Positions 17,368 to 26,679 of a stretch of 64,000 nucleotides of DNA are shown here, piece after piece (position 1 is the stretch's first letter; every line of letters starts with the position of its first letter). This DNA is from Hymenobacter sp. BRD128. GTDB taxonomy: Bacteria > Bacteroidota > Bacteroidia > Cytophagales > Hymenobacteraceae. Position numbers and translations under genes: made by a program. The notes under the pieces were generated by a model, which did no database searches, had not been told where the DNA came from, and saw nothing but the letters and a program-made list of their open reading frames with translations. The DNA lies in NCBI RefSeq assembly GCF_013256625.1, contig NZ_CP053908.1, positions 2,542,001 to 2,606,000 of the forward strand, given 5' to 3'.

Positions 17368-20061
17368 ATGGTAAAATGCGCTACGCTGCTGCTTAGCCTG
17401 TGGCTGCTCACCTTTGGCGCGCTGCCGGGGGCCGGGCAAACCCCCACGCACGTGGGGCCGCGCACCTGCGGCACGCCGCAGGCCGATGCCTGGCAGCAGG
17501 CCCAGCTGGCGCGCCGCCGGCCCGGCTACCGGGCGGCCAAGCTAGGGGCCACCGCCCCACGCCCGCGGCGCACCACGGCGGCTACTACCTACACGCTGCC
17601 GGTGGTGGTGCACATCATTCATAATGGCGAAGCGGCGGGCACGGGTGCCAACATCAGCCAGGCGCAGGTGCAGTCGCAGTTCGACGTGCTGAACGAGGAC
17701 TACCGCAACCTGAATGCCGACGGTGCGCTGGTGCCGGCGGCTTTTCAGCCGGTGCGGGCCGATGCGCAGGTGCAGTTTGTGCCGGCCTTGCGCGACCCGG
17801 GCGGCCGGCTGCTGCCCGAGCCGGGCATCGACCGCGTGGACCGCAACACGCTAGGCCTGCCCGCGCCGCCCTACGACCTTTCGACCGTTGAGAACACAGT
17901 GAAGCCGGCCACCGACTGGAACCCCGACCAATACCTGAACATCTGGGTGCTGGACCTGGGCACCACGCTGCTCGGCTTCGCTCAGTTTCCGGACAATACG
18001 GCGGGGCTGGCCGGCCTGAGCCCCAGCGGCGGCGACGCCAATACCGATGGCGTCGTCATTGCCTACGCTGCCTTTGGCCGGGTGGGCACGCTGTACCCGA
18101 ACTACAACAAGGGCCGCACCCTGACCCACGAGCTCGGTCACTGGCTGGGGCTGATTCACGTGTGGGGCGACTCGAACTGCGGCGACGACTACTGCGCCGA
18201 CACGCCTACCCAGGAAACCTCGAACACCGGCTGCCGCACGTTTCCGCACGTAACGTGCTCGAACGCACCCACCGGCGACATGTTCATGAACTTCCTGGAC
18301 TACTCCGATGATGCTTGCTTGCAGCTTTTTACGAACGACCAAAAAGGGCGCATGCAGGACGTGATGGCCGCCGGCACCCCACGCCGGGCCATCCTGCTCA
18401 CGTCGCCGGCGCTGTGCAACGGCACCCCGCTAGCCGCCACGGCCGCCGTGGCGGGCGGCGGTACCGTGTGCCCCGGCAGCAGCGTGACGCTCACGGCTAG
18501 CGGCCCGGTCGGCGCCAGCTACGCCTGGACTGGGCCCAACGGCTACGCCAGCGCCCAGCAAAACCCCGTGCTGCCGGCCGTGGCCGCCGCCCAAGCCGGC
18601 ACCTACACCGTGCGCGTGGCCGTGACCACGGGCCTGTGCCCGGCCTCGGCCAGCACCACACTCACCGTGAGCCCGGCGCCGCCCACGCCGGTGCTCGCGG
18701 CGTCGGCGGCGACGTTTTGCCCGAGCGCGGGCGCCTCGGTGGCGCTCACGGCTACCAACCTGCCAGCCGGGGGAATTTATACCTGGAGCCTGGTGAGTGG
18801 CGACGGGCTGCCGGCTGGCACCTCCGGCACCACCATTTCAGTTACGCCCACGCAGTCGTCTACCTATCGCCTCACGGTGGCGCTGCCGGGTGGGGGCTGC
18901 ACGTCGGCGGCCACGGTGAGCGTGCAGGTGCTGCAGCCCGTGTGGAGCGGCGCAGCCGGCAACGGCAACTGGTTTGACGCCGCCAACTGGAGTGGCTGCG
19001 TGCCCAGCCGCGCCACCGATGCGCTCATTCCGGCGGGGCTAGCCACCCCCTATCCCGTTATCACGAGCGGCACGGCCGAGGTGCGCACGCTCACCCAGCT
19101 TGGGCCACTCGCGCTGGGCGGCGGCGAGCTGGATTTGTACGGCGACCACCTCGGCACGGGCACTTTCACGCACAGCGGCGGCACGCTGGCCACGCGCGGC
19201 GCGGGCGCCCAGCGCCTGCGGCCCGGCGAGTATCAGACCCTGCTCATTGGCGGCACCGGCACCAAGACCATCGGCGCAGCTTCTATTGCGCAAGCCCTTA
19301 CGCTGGGCGGCGCGGTACTCAGCACCGGCTCGGCGACGCTCACGCTAGCCCCTGCCGCTACCATCACCGAAACCGATGCCAGCTACGTGCTGGGCCAGGT
19401 GCAAACCACGCGCCCCGCCGGCCCCGGCGCCGAGGCATTTGGCGGGCTGGGCTTGCTTATTGTGCCGCTAGGTGCGGCCGGCGCCACTACGGTAGTGCGC
19501 ACCACTGGCCAGCCCCAGGGCGTGGGCGCGGCCAGCAGCATCAGCCGCTACTTTGATATTCAAACGGCCGTGGGGCCGGGCGCTACGCTCGCGCAGCAGT
19601 ATTTGCCCCACGAGCTGAATGGCCTGGCGGAGAACCAGCTTACCATGTTTCACTCGACCGATGCGGGCGCTACCTGGAGCAACGAGGGCGCCACTCAGCG
19701 CGATGCCTTCGCCCACGCCGTGCGCCGCGCCTACGTCACTACCCTCAACGGCCGCTGGACGCTAGCCAGCGCCGCTAGCCCGCCCACGCTAGCTACCATC
19801 ACCTACGCCATCAACGCATTTCCGGTGCCGTTTGGGACCGATGGATTGTCGATACAGGTGACCACGGCCACGGCCGGACCGCTCAACGTGCAGCTCTACG
19901 ACCTGCTGGGCCGGGTCATCTACAGCCAGGACCTGGCGGCCGTGGAGGTCGGCACCAGCACCGTGGCGCTGCCCGGCTCGGGCCTACTGGCCCCCGCTAA
20001 ATACGTGCTCGTGGTGCGCCAGAGCAGCCAGACGGCTAAGCTCAACGTAGTGCGGCAGTAA
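17368..20061 (+). CDS. secreted M43 (pappalysin-like) metalloprotease with T9SS C-terminal signal
   Basis: 897 residues. ATG 17368 is preferred to 17338 because it begins a clean signal peptide (MVKCATLLLSLWLLTFG). After a propeptide comes the M43 catalytic domain with HELGHWLGLIH (H254, E255, H258, H264) and a downstream Met-turn near DMFMNFLDY. Then one or two Ig/PKD-like repeats (about 350-540), a region of G-rich beta sequence, and a final ~75 residues of type A sorting signal (YDLLGRVIYSQDL, KYVLVVRQ...KLNVVR). It is predicted to be exported by Sec, then by the type IX system across the outer membrane, to degrade proteins outside the cell. Confidence 0.9.
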   Translation: MVKCATLLLSLWLLTFGALPGAGQTPTHVGPRTCGTPQADAWQQAQLARRRPGYRAAKLGATAPRPRRTTAATTYTLPVVVHIIHNGEAAGTGANISQAQVQSQFDVLNEDYRNLNADGALVPAAFQPVRADAQVQFVPALRDPGGRLLPEPGIDRVDRNTLGLPAPPYDLSTVENTVKPATDWNPDQYLNIWVLDLGTTLLGFAQFPDNTAGLAGLSPSGGDANTDGVVIAYAAFGRVGTLYPNYNKGRTLTHELGHWLGLIHVWGDSNCGDDYCADTPTQETSNTGCRTFPHVTCSNAPTGDMFMNFLDYSDDACLQLFTNDQKGRMQDVMAAGTPRRAILLTSPALCNGTPLAATAAVAGGGTVCPGSSVTLTASGPVGASYAWTGPNGYASAQQNPVLPAVAAAQAGTYTVRVAVTTGLCPASASTTLTVSPAPPTPVLAASAATFCPSAGASVALTATNLPAGGIYTWSLVSGDGLPAGTSGTTISVTPTQSSTYRLTVALPGGGCTSAATVSVQVLQPVWSGAAGNGNWFDAANWSGCVPSRATDALIPAGLATPYPVITSGTAEVRTLTQLGPLALGGGELDLYGDHLGTGTFTHSGGTLATRGAGAQRLRPGEYQTLLIGGTGTKTIGAASIAQALTLGGAVLSTGSATLTLAPAATITETDASYVLGQVQTTRPAGPGAEAFGGLGLLIVPLGAAGATTVVRTTGQPQGVGAASSISRYFDIQTAVGPGATLAQQYLPHELNGLAENQLTMFHSTDAGATWSNEGATQRDAFAHAVRRAYVTTLNGRWTLASAASPPTLATITYAINAFPVPFGTDGLSIQVTTATAGPLNVQLYDLLGRVIYSQDLAAVEVGTSTVALPGSGLLAPAKYVLVVRQSSQTAKLNVVRQ

Positions 20062-20080
20062 ACCCAGGGCAGTAGCTGCT

Positions 20081-20965
20081 TTAAGCCCTTATCACCAACT
20101 CTTTCTGCAAAGCAGCCAGCGATTCGCCGGCCGCCGCCGGCAAGCCTAGCAGCCGCGCCACGGCCGCGTACACCACCGTCGGCTTTCCGGCGCTGAGAAT
20201 ACCTTGGTCGCCAGCGGCCTGGGTGGTTTTGCTCAGCTTATTACCCGCCGCATCGGTGAGCAGGCCGTGGTGATAAAACTGAATTTGCGTTTGGGTGAAG
20301 TTGCTGGTTTCGGGCAATTGCGCGGCTAGCCACAGCTGGGCGGCCGTGCTGGGCAGCAGGTCGAGGCCCCGCACGAGGAGCGTAGTGCCCAGCCGCAAAT
20401 CATCGACCACCGAGGCTAGCTGGTAGGCCGCCACGCCGTCTTTTTTACGCACAATGAAGTCGGGCATCTCAGTGGCCAGCGGCACCTGCTCCGCACCCTG
20501 CCAGCCATCGGCCAAGGCCACAGTAGCATCAGCGGGCACCCGCACCCGCCACGCCACGCCCGGCGTGGCTAGCGGCACGGTAGCGCCGGCCGCACCGCTG
20601 GTGCGTGAGCGCGGGCTGCCGTATAGCAGCCCCGGCCGCTGGGCCAGCCGGCGCAATACGTGGTTATAAGCGGGCAAGTGCAGCAGCTGCGAGTAGTGCC
20701 GCAGAAAGTCGTCCGGCCCGCTTGGGCCGTGGTCGTAGTCCAAGCCCAGCCAGTCAATCACTTGAAATATATTTTCCAGATAGGACCGGCGCAGTCGGGC
20801 GCGGTCGAGGTCATCGATGCGCAGGTGCAGCGTGCCGCCCGCCCGGCGCACCAGCAGCCAGGTGAGCACAAAGTTAACGGCATTGCCCAGGTGCAGGTAG
20901 CCGCTGGGCGTGGGGGCTAGCCGGCCTACCGCAGCAACCTGCACTTCTACTCCACCACTATCCAC
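20081..20965 (-). CDS. glutamyl-Q tRNA(Asp) synthetase-like protein, zinc site absent
   Basis: About 287-294 residues; only GTG starts are available (20965 or 20944, around the selD stop). A class I synthetase core without an anticodon-binding domain: [12 protein letters not shown] (HIGH motif), [23 protein letters not shown] and NKLSKTT (KMSKS-like). Length and layout fit GluQ-RS, which attaches glutamate to queuosine at position 34 of tRNA-Asp. The zinc-binding YxCxC motif of the family is replaced by YGSPRS. It is the last gene of a minus-strand run with selD and mnmH. A truncated GluRS paralogue is the alternative. Confidence 0.72.
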   Translation of the reverse strand: MDSGGVEVQVAAVGRLAPTPSGYLHLGNAVNFVLTWLLVRRAGGTLHLRIDDLDRARLRRSYLENIFQVIDWLGLDYDHGPSGPDDFLRHYSQLLHLPAYNHVLRRLAQRPGLLYGSPRSRTSGAAGATVPLATPGVAWRVRVPADATVALADGWQGAEQVPLATEMPDFIVRKKDGVAAYQLASVVDDLRLGTTLLVRGLDLLPSTAAQLWLAAQLPETSNFTQTQIQFYHHGLLTDAAGNKLSKTTQAAGDQGILSAGKPTVVYAAVARLLGLPAAAGESLAALQKELVIRA

Positions 20966-22004
20966 GGCTCACCCTCGGCGTGCGGACGCAGCTCGCCAAA
21001 ACTTTCCAGCGCTAGCCCATATTGGGCAAATACGGCCTGGGCCGCCGCCTCGGCCGCGCCGGGCTCGACGCACACCAGCAGACCGCCCGAGGTTTGCGGG
21101 TCGCAGAGGTAGAATTTCTGCTCATCGGTGAGCTGCCCCACCTTGTGGCCGTAGCTGGCGAAGTTGCGCACCGTGCCACCGGGCACCGCACCTTGCAGTA
21201 GGTAGCGCTCGGCCTGGGCCAGGCGCGGCACGCTGAAATAATCGACGACAGCCTGCAAGTCACTGCCCTCGCACACTTCGGCGAGGTGCCCTAGCAGGCC
21301 AAAGCCGGTGACGTCGGTCATGGCCCGCACGCCGACAATCTCGCCCAGCTCGGCACCGATTTTATTGAGCTGGCGCATCTGGGCCGGGGCCACATCGGCA
21401 TCTTCGGGGCTCAGGATTGCGCGCTTTTGGGCGGTAGTCAATATTCCGACGCCTAGCGGCTTAGTGAGGTAAATGCGGCAGCCTACCGTGGCCGTGTCAT
21501 TGCGCTTGAGGTTTTTTTCATCGACCAGGCCCGTCACGGCTAGCCCAAAAATCGGCTCGGGCGAGTCGATGCTGTGGCCGCCGGCCAGCGGAATGCCGGC
21601 CTCGGCGCAGATGGCGCGGGCACCCTCCGTGACGCGGGCGGCTACTTCGGGCGGCAGCTTGTCGATGGGCCAGCCCAGCACCGCGATGGCCAGTAGGGGC
21701 CGCCCGCCCATCGCATACACGTCCGAAATGGCGTTGGCCGAGGCGATGCGCCCGAAGTCGTAGGCATCATCGACGATGGGCATAAAAAAATCGGTGGTGC
21801 TGATGACGCACTGCCCGGCTTGATTGGGCAGGCGGTACACGGCCGCATCATCGCGGCTGCCGTTGCCGACCAGCAGGTTTTCGTAGTTGGGCTGCGGCAG
21901 GCTGCTGTGCAGGATTTTATCGAGCACACTCGGCGCGATTTTGCAGCCGCAGCCCGCGCCGTGGCTGTACTGAGTGAGGCGAATGAGGTCGAGGTCGGGG
22001 TCAT
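20947..22004 (-). CDS. selD: selenide, water dikinase (start region frameshifted)
   Basis: Closely matches SelD over its length: [14 protein letters not shown] with the active-site Cys and Lys (C19 and K22 in the repaired numbering; C17 and K20 in E. coli), [61 protein letters not shown]. It makes selenophosphate from selenide and ATP. The open frame has no ATG or GTG start, only a TTG at 22101 inside the upstream gene. ATG 22002-22004 joins the frame if one base is added to the G4 run 21997-22000, giving [12 protein letters not shown]. With mnmH two genes upstream, the selenium probably goes to tRNA. Confidence 0.9.
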
Positions 22005-22022
22005 GGCGGGGGCTAGCGGTCG

Positions 22023-22421
22023 TTAAAAATTCCAGGCGGCGCGTTGCAGCACTACCCGATAACCATCGGGGTCGGCAAAGGTCAGGCCCTGGTGGTCCCA
22101 ATAGGCGTTGTGGGCCGGCACGGGCGCGTAGCCGTGCGCTCGCAGGCGGGCCACGGCGGCTTCCTACTCGGCGCGCTCGGGCAAGTAAAAAACCAATAGG
22201 TTTTCGGCCGTGGGTGCGGGCGGCACCAGATGGCCTTGCTGGCGCGTAAACTCCAGGTGGTAAGCTGCTTGCGGGTGGCCTGCCATTAGGCCATCGAAGC
22301 CGTCGTGGCCGGTAAACGCATAGAGTTCTGCCAAGCCCAGAGCTTCGACGTAGAAATGGCGCACCGCCGCCAGGTCGTTAGTGGGCCGGGCTACCCGCAG
22401 CTTCGGAATCATGGCTAGCAT
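22023..22421 (-). pseudogene. VOC-family (glyoxalase/bleomycin-resistance fold) protein with internal amber codon
   Basis: Reads as one VOC domain of 132 codons: [27 protein letters not shown], then after the break [22 protein letters not shown] at 22164-22166 follows YLPERAE; the same frame continues as [12 protein letters not shown] to a stop at 22023. Family members have an aromatic residue where the TAG stands, so a single substitution is the simplest cause. The first 44 bases overlap the end of mnmH and the end is just before selD, so it sits inside that operon. Unrepaired, the product would lack half the fold and a metal or substrate face. Confidence 0.8.
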
Positions 22422-23445
22422 TTTTTAGCGAAGTCGGTAGTTCGTTCGCGGCAGCCAGCACCAGCGCCGCATTAGCTATTGGGTCGGTGCCAGTGGTGGG
22501 CACCAGCACGGCGGGCCGGTCGGCTAGCCCATAGCCGTAGGTTTTATCATAGTAGGCCAGCACCAGTTCCACCATGCGCGGCATATCGCCGTCGGCGATG
22601 GCTCCCAGCGCTTCTTTCGTCACGAGGCCACCGAGGCGCTTGCTTATGCGCAGCACGGCAGCGGCTAGCCCGGCCGCATCCTGGCGGCCGTAGCTGCCGG
22701 CCAGGTATTGCACGCGGGCGGCCGGCGGCACGTCGAGCACCACCAGCGGCGCGGCGCGCATCTGCTCAAAAAACGCGGCTGGGATGCCTAGCCCGCCGAT
22801 GGTACGGCTCTCATCCTCCACCCAGATGGGCCGGTCGTTGGGCAGCTTGGCCAGGGCGGCAGCCAGGTCGTTCTCAAACTGCTCCTGGGTGGGCTGCGGC
22901 GGCTGGCCCAGGCTGCCGAAGGAAGAGCCCAGGTGGTTGGCTAGGCCTTCCAAATCCAGCACGGGCTCGCCGCGCCGGGCCAGCGCGTGCAGCACGGCGG
23001 TTTTGCCGCTGCCGGTGTAGCCGCCCAGCACGCGCAGCTGGCGCGGGCGGGCAAACTCGGCCAGCGCCCAGCGGCGATAGTCCTTGTAACCCTTATCGAG
23101 CAGGTTGACGTGGAAGCCGGCTAGCTCCAGCAGCCACAGCACGGCGCCGCTGCGCATGCCGCCGCGCCAGCAGTGCAGGCGCACTTCCTGGCCGGGGGCG
23201 AGCTTTTTGGCTTGCTCCACCATCGCCCGCATCTTGGGGCCGAAAAAATCGAGGCCCAGTAGCACGGCCTTGTCGGGGTTCACCTGCTTGTAGGTGGTGC
23301 CGATGAGGGCCCGCTCGGCATCGGTGAACAGCGGCAGGCTCAGGGCCCCCGGAATGTGGCCCTGGGCGTACTCGGCCGGGGCGCGCACGTCGAGGATGGG
23401 GCCGGCGGCGGTATTCAGAAAATCGGCAATCGGGTGGCGAGGCAT
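22378..23445 (-). CDS. mnmH: tRNA 2-selenouridine synthase
   Basis: 355 residues: rhodanese domain (about 1-125) with the catalytic cysteine in HCWRGGMRSG (C92), then a P-loop domain with Walker A GYTGSGKT (142-149). The layout is diagnostic of MnmH/SelU. It changes 2-thiouridine at wobble position 34 of tRNA-Lys, Glu and Gln by geranylation and then selenation with selenophosphate. SelD, which makes the selenophosphate, is two genes downstream. It is the first gene of the minus-strand run; the -7-like box at 23451-23458 lies six bases before its ATG, so its mRNA may be nearly leaderless. Confidence 0.95.
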   Translation of the reverse strand: MPRHPIADFLNTAAGPILDVRAPAEYAQGHIPGALSLPLFTDAERALIGTTYKQVNPDKAVLLGLDFFGPKMRAMVEQAKKLAPGQEVRLHCWRGGMRSGAVLWLLELAGFHVNLLDKGYKDYRRWALAEFARPRQLRVLGGYTGSGKTAVLHALARRGEPVLDLEGLANHLGSSFGSLGQPPQPTQEQFENDLAAALAKLPNDRPIWVEDESRTIGGLGIPAAFFEQMRAAPLVVLDVPPAARVQYLAGSYGRQDAAGLAAAVLRISKRLGGLVTKEALGAIADGDMPRMVELVLAYYDKTYGYGLADRPAVLVPTTGTDPIANAALVLAAANELPTSLKNASHDSEAAGSPAH

Positions 23446-23450
23446 TAGAA

Positions 23451-23458
23451 CAAACTTA
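23451..23458 (-). promoter_or_regulatory. possible -7 box for mnmH
   Basis: TAAGTTTG on the minus strand fits TAnnTTTG and lies directly before the mnmH ATG. No clear TTG was found at the -33 position, so this is tentative. Confidence 0.4.
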
Positions 23459-23500
23459 CGGGAAAGTCGCCCGAAGCTTCCGCCTTCCCGGTGCGGGCAG

Positions 23501-23508
23501 TAAGTTTG
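23501..23508 (+). promoter_or_regulatory. possible -7 box for nuoM
   Basis: TAAGTTTG on the plus strand, identical to the divergent box 43 bases away, about 60 bases before nuoM. The -33 element is not evident. Confidence 0.4.
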
Positions 23509-23566
23509 CAGCTAATTCGCGGTAAACCCGCCGGGCTTCCGGCCGGCTTACCGTGCGCTTTCGCTA

Positions 23567-25045
23567 ATGCTGACAGCTTTTCTCGTCTTCTTCCCGCTGG
23601 CCGCCGCCCTGCTCCTTCACTTTGCCAAAGGCGGCGCGGCCCGCGCGCTAGCCCTCGGGGCTTCCTTTCTCGAACTACTGGTTGCCGTGTTTGCGGCCAT
23701 TACCTACGCCCGCAGCGGGCCGGGCAGCTTCGACCTCAACCTGAGCTGGATACCTTCGGCGGGCATCAACTTTCACCTCGGCATCGACGGGCTGAGTTTG
23801 TGCCTGGTGCTGCTCACGACGGTGCTGGTGCCGATTATTCTGGCCACCGCCTTTCGCCACGAAGAGTACGAGAATCCCGGCGCGTTCTACGCCCTGGTGC
23901 TGTTTATGCAAACCGGCTTGCTCGGGGTGTTCACGGCCCTCGACGCATTCGTGTTTTACTTCTTCTGGGAGGTGGCGCTGATTCCGATTTATTTCCTGGC
24001 CGGCGCCTGGAGCCGCAGCGACCGCCGCATCCAAATCACGTTTAAGTTCTTCTTATACACCATTATCGGCTCGCTGTTTATGCTAGCCGGCTTCGTGTAT
24101 CTGTATCTGCAAACCGGCCCGGCCGCCGGCTCGCTAGCCGCGCACTCGTCCGATATTCAGGCGTTTTACGCCACTGGCAAGCAGCTAGCCGCCTCGCAGC
24201 AGGCGTGGCTGTTCTGGCTCATCTTCGCCGCTTTCGCCGTGAAGATGCCGATTTTCCCCTTCCACACCTGGCAGCCTGATACCTACACCGAGTCGCCGGC
24301 TCCGGCCACTATGCTGCTCTCGGGTATTATGCTGAAAATGGGCGTGTATGGCTGCCTGCGCTGGCTGCTGCCGGTGGTGCCGCTCGGCGTGAGCCAGTGG
24401 CAGCAGCTGGTTGAAGTACTGGCCATTATCGGCATCATCTACGGCGCTATCATCGCCATCCGGCAGCGCGACATGAAGCGGCTCATCGCCTATTCGTCGC
24501 TCTCGCACGTGGGGCTGATGATTGCCGGCGTGTTCTCGCTGAAAGCCATCGGCCTGCAAGGGGCGGTGGTGCAGATGCTGGCCCACGGCGTAAACGTGGT
24601 CGGCATGTTTCTGGTGGCCGACGCCATCGAGCGCCGCACCGGCACCCGCGAGTTGGCCGACCTCGGCGGCCTCACCCGCCGCACCCCGCTGCTGAGCGTG
24701 TGCTTTCTGGTGATGCTGCTCAGCACGGTGGCGCTGCCGCTCACGGGTGGCTTCGTGGGCGAGTTCCTGCTGCTGGCCGGGGTGTATGAGTTTAACATGT
24801 GGGCCGGCGCCGTGGCGGGCCTCACCATCATTTTCTCGGCCGTGTACCTGCTGCGCATGTACCAGCGCGCCATGCTCGGGCCCGATTCGGCTTACTCCGA
24901 TACCATCACCGACCTCACCGGCTCGGAGCTGTTCATGTTCGTGCCGCTCATCGCGCTGGTGTTCTGGCTAGGGTTATTTCCGGGCACGTTCCTGCATTTT
25001 TCGGAGCCGGCCATCAGCCAGATTCTCACTCTGGTAGGCCGGTAA
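23567..25045 (+). CDS. nuoM: NADH-quinone oxidoreductase subunit M
   Basis: 492 residues, about 14 membrane helices, antiporter-like subunit of complex I. It has the essential glutamate in FYFFWEVALIPIYF (E135), the helix-7 lysine region (FPFHTWQPDTYTESPAPATMLLSG) and a late helix with YSSLSHVGLM. It pumps protons in the membrane arm while NADH reduces menaquinone. Only nuoN follows; no other nuo genes are adjacent, since mnmH diverges upstream. The remaining subunits must be elsewhere, or this pair belongs to a partial complex. Confidence 0.93.
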   Translation: MLTAFLVFFPLAAALLLHFAKGGAARALALGASFLELLVAVFAAITYARSGPGSFDLNLSWIPSAGINFHLGIDGLSLCLVLLTTVLVPIILATAFRHEEYENPGAFYALVLFMQTGLLGVFTALDAFVFYFFWEVALIPIYFLAGAWSRSDRRIQITFKFFLYTIIGSLFMLAGFVYLYLQTGPAAGSLAAHSSDIQAFYATGKQLAASQQAWLFWLIFAAFAVKMPIFPFHTWQPDTYTESPAPATMLLSGIMLKMGVYGCLRWLLPVVPLGVSQWQQLVEVLAIIGIIYGAIIAIRQRDMKRLIAYSSLSHVGLMIAGVFSLKAIGLQGAVVQMLAHGVNVVGMFLVADAIERRTGTRELADLGGLTRRTPLLSVCFLVMLLSTVALPLTGGFVGEFLLLAGVYEFNMWAGAVAGLTIIFSAVYLLRMYQRAMLGPDSAYSDTITDLTGSELFMFVPLIALVFWLGLFPGTFLHFSEPAISQILTLVGR

Positions 25046-25054
25046 CCTTCTCAT

Positions 25055-25160
25055 TGTCATGCTGACGAAGCAGGCATCTTATCAGGCTGAATTCGTCATC
25101 TTTAAAGCAGTTATTATTGAGCGCGAACGTGATAAGATGCTTCGCAGGCTCAGCATGACA
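25055..25160. repeat. imperfect inverted repeat between nuoM and nuoN
   Basis: The left arm (25055-25084) begins TGTCATGCTGA and ends GCATCTTATCA; the right arm (25130-25160) is its imperfect reverse complement. The 45-base centre is AT-rich. A partial copy (TTGTCATGCTGACGAAG) recurs at 26680-26696. The arrangement resembles a REP/MITE-like mobile palindrome and would form a long hairpin in the nuoMN mRNA. Confidence 0.75.
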
Positions 25161-25171
25161 GGCGTACTTCT

Positions 25172-26596
25172 ATGCTCCCCATCGTTCTCCTCTCCGTCTT
25201 CGGCATCGTCAACCTGTTCTTAGGCTTTTTGCGCTCCAACCGGGCGCTGCTGCCGTTTGCGCTGGTGGTGCTAGCCCTCGTTTTCGGCCTCAACCTGCTC
25301 GACTGGAACCACGCCGGTAGCCTGCCGGGCCTGTTCGACTCGCCCTACGTGGCCCAGATGCTGACCGTGAACAACTACTCGGTGGCCTTCAGCGGCATTG
25401 TGTTGCTTACTGCCCTGGTGCTGCTGCCCTTCTCGCGCTCCTACGTGGCAGCCGGCGAGCCCAACCTGGCCGAATACTACTCGCTGCTGCTGTTTTCGCT
25501 GGTGGGCGCCATTATGATGGTGAGCTACAATCACCTCATTATGCTCTTCGTGGGCATTGAGATTTTGAGCATTAGCATGTATTGCCTGGCTGGCTCCGAC
25601 AAGCGCAACGTGCGCTCGAACGAAGCCGCCCTCAAATATTTCCTGCAAGGCGCCTTCGCCACTGGTATTCTGCTCTTTGGCATTGCCTTGGTGTACGGCG
25701 CCACCGGCACTTTCCAGCTCGATGGGCTAGCCAGCGCCATCGCCGCGCCGGCTAATGCCAGTCTCCAGCCCATGCTGTATGTAGGCGTGCTGCTGATGGT
25801 TATCGGCATCGGCTTCAAGGTTTCGGCCGCGCCTTTCCACTTCTGGACGCCCGACGTGTACGAGGGCACGCCCACGTTCTTCACCGCCTTTATGAGCACG
25901 GTGGTGAAAACGGCCGGCTTCGCGGCCTTCCTGAAATTATTGGTAGTGGCCCTGCCCGGCACCAGCGCCGTGTGGCTGCCTACCATCGTGGCTATGTGTG
26001 TGCTCACGCTGCTGCTCGGCAACGTGGGCGCCGCCGTGCAAACCAGCGCCAAGCGCATGCTGGCCTACTCTAGCGTAAGCCACGCCGGCTACCTGCTGCT
26101 CGGCCTCGTGGCCGGCCGCGGCCAGCTGCAGGGCCCGGCGGCCCAGGGCATTTTCTTCTACAGCCTGGCGTATTCCATCGCCACGGTAGCCGCTTTCGGA
26201 GTGCTGAAACTGGTGTCGGACCAGCGCCAGCGCGAGGACTACGCCGGCCTGGCCGGGCTGGCTCGCACCAATCCGCTGCTGGCTTTTGTGATGACGGTAG
26301 CCATGCTCTCGCTGGGCGGCATTCCGCTCACGGGGGGCTTCTTCGGCAAGTTTTTCATCTTCACGGCGGTGGCTAGCCAGGGGTATATCTGGCTGGTAGT
26401 GTTTGCGGTGCTGATGAGCATGGTGGGCATTTACTACTACCTGCGGCCCGTTATCGCCATGTACATGCGCCCGGCCGAATCGGGCAATGAGGCACCAATC
26501 GTAGTCGATGGCTTCCAGTCGGCCACGCTGGTGCTGCTGGCCGTGCTCACGCTGGTGCTGGGGATTCTGCCGGGCTTTCTAAGCGGATTATTATAA
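25172..26596 (+). CDS. nuoN: NADH-quinone oxidoreductase subunit N
   Basis: 474 residues, about 14 membrane helices. Complex I antiporter-like subunit with FVGIEILSISMYCLAG (conserved Glu in helix 5), FHFWTPDVYEGTPTFFTAFM, YSSVSHAGYLLLG and PLTGGFFGKF. It forms the proton-pumping membrane arm next to NuoM. A 126-base gap from nuoM is filled by an inverted repeat; the two genes are most likely one transcript ending at the hairpin 26614-26650. ATG 25172 follows the repeat closely. Confidence 0.93.
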   Translation: MLPIVLLSVFGIVNLFLGFLRSNRALLPFALVVLALVFGLNLLDWNHAGSLPGLFDSPYVAQMLTVNNYSVAFSGIVLLTALVLLPFSRSYVAAGEPNLAEYYSLLLFSLVGAIMMVSYNHLIMLFVGIEILSISMYCLAGSDKRNVRSNEAALKYFLQGAFATGILLFGIALVYGATGTFQLDGLASAIAAPANASLQPMLYVGVLLMVIGIGFKVSAAPFHFWTPDVYEGTPTFFTAFMSTVVKTAGFAAFLKLLVVALPGTSAVWLPTIVAMCVLTLLLGNVGAAVQTSAKRMLAYSSVSHAGYLLLGLVAGRGQLQGPAAQGIFFYSLAYSIATVAAFGVLKLVSDQRQREDYAGLAGLARTNPLLAFVMTVAMLSLGGIPLTGGFFGKFFIFTAVASQGYIWLVVFAVLMSMVGIYYYLRPVIAMYMRPAESGNEAPIVVDGFQSATLVLLAVLTLVLGILPGFLSGLL

Positions 26597-26613
26597 ATCC
26601 AGCTTGTCTTTGC

Positions 26614-26650
26614 ATAAAAAAAGCCGCTGTTTCCAGCGGCTTTTTTTATG
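26614..26650. terminator. bidirectional intrinsic terminator
   Basis: AGCCGCTG and CAGCGGCT arms with a 4-base loop, A-run before and T7 after. It ends nuoMN and, in reverse, the ndh transcript. Confidence 0.9.
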
Positions 26651-26679
26651 CCTTTTGGACTACTTGCTTAAAACTGCCC

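Noticed and set aside
22164..22166. Recoded stop codon (selenocysteine or pyrrolysine) in the VOC gene
   Set aside because: TAG is not the selenocysteine codon, no recoding element is seen, and pyrrolysine genes are not expected; a point mutation or error is simpler.
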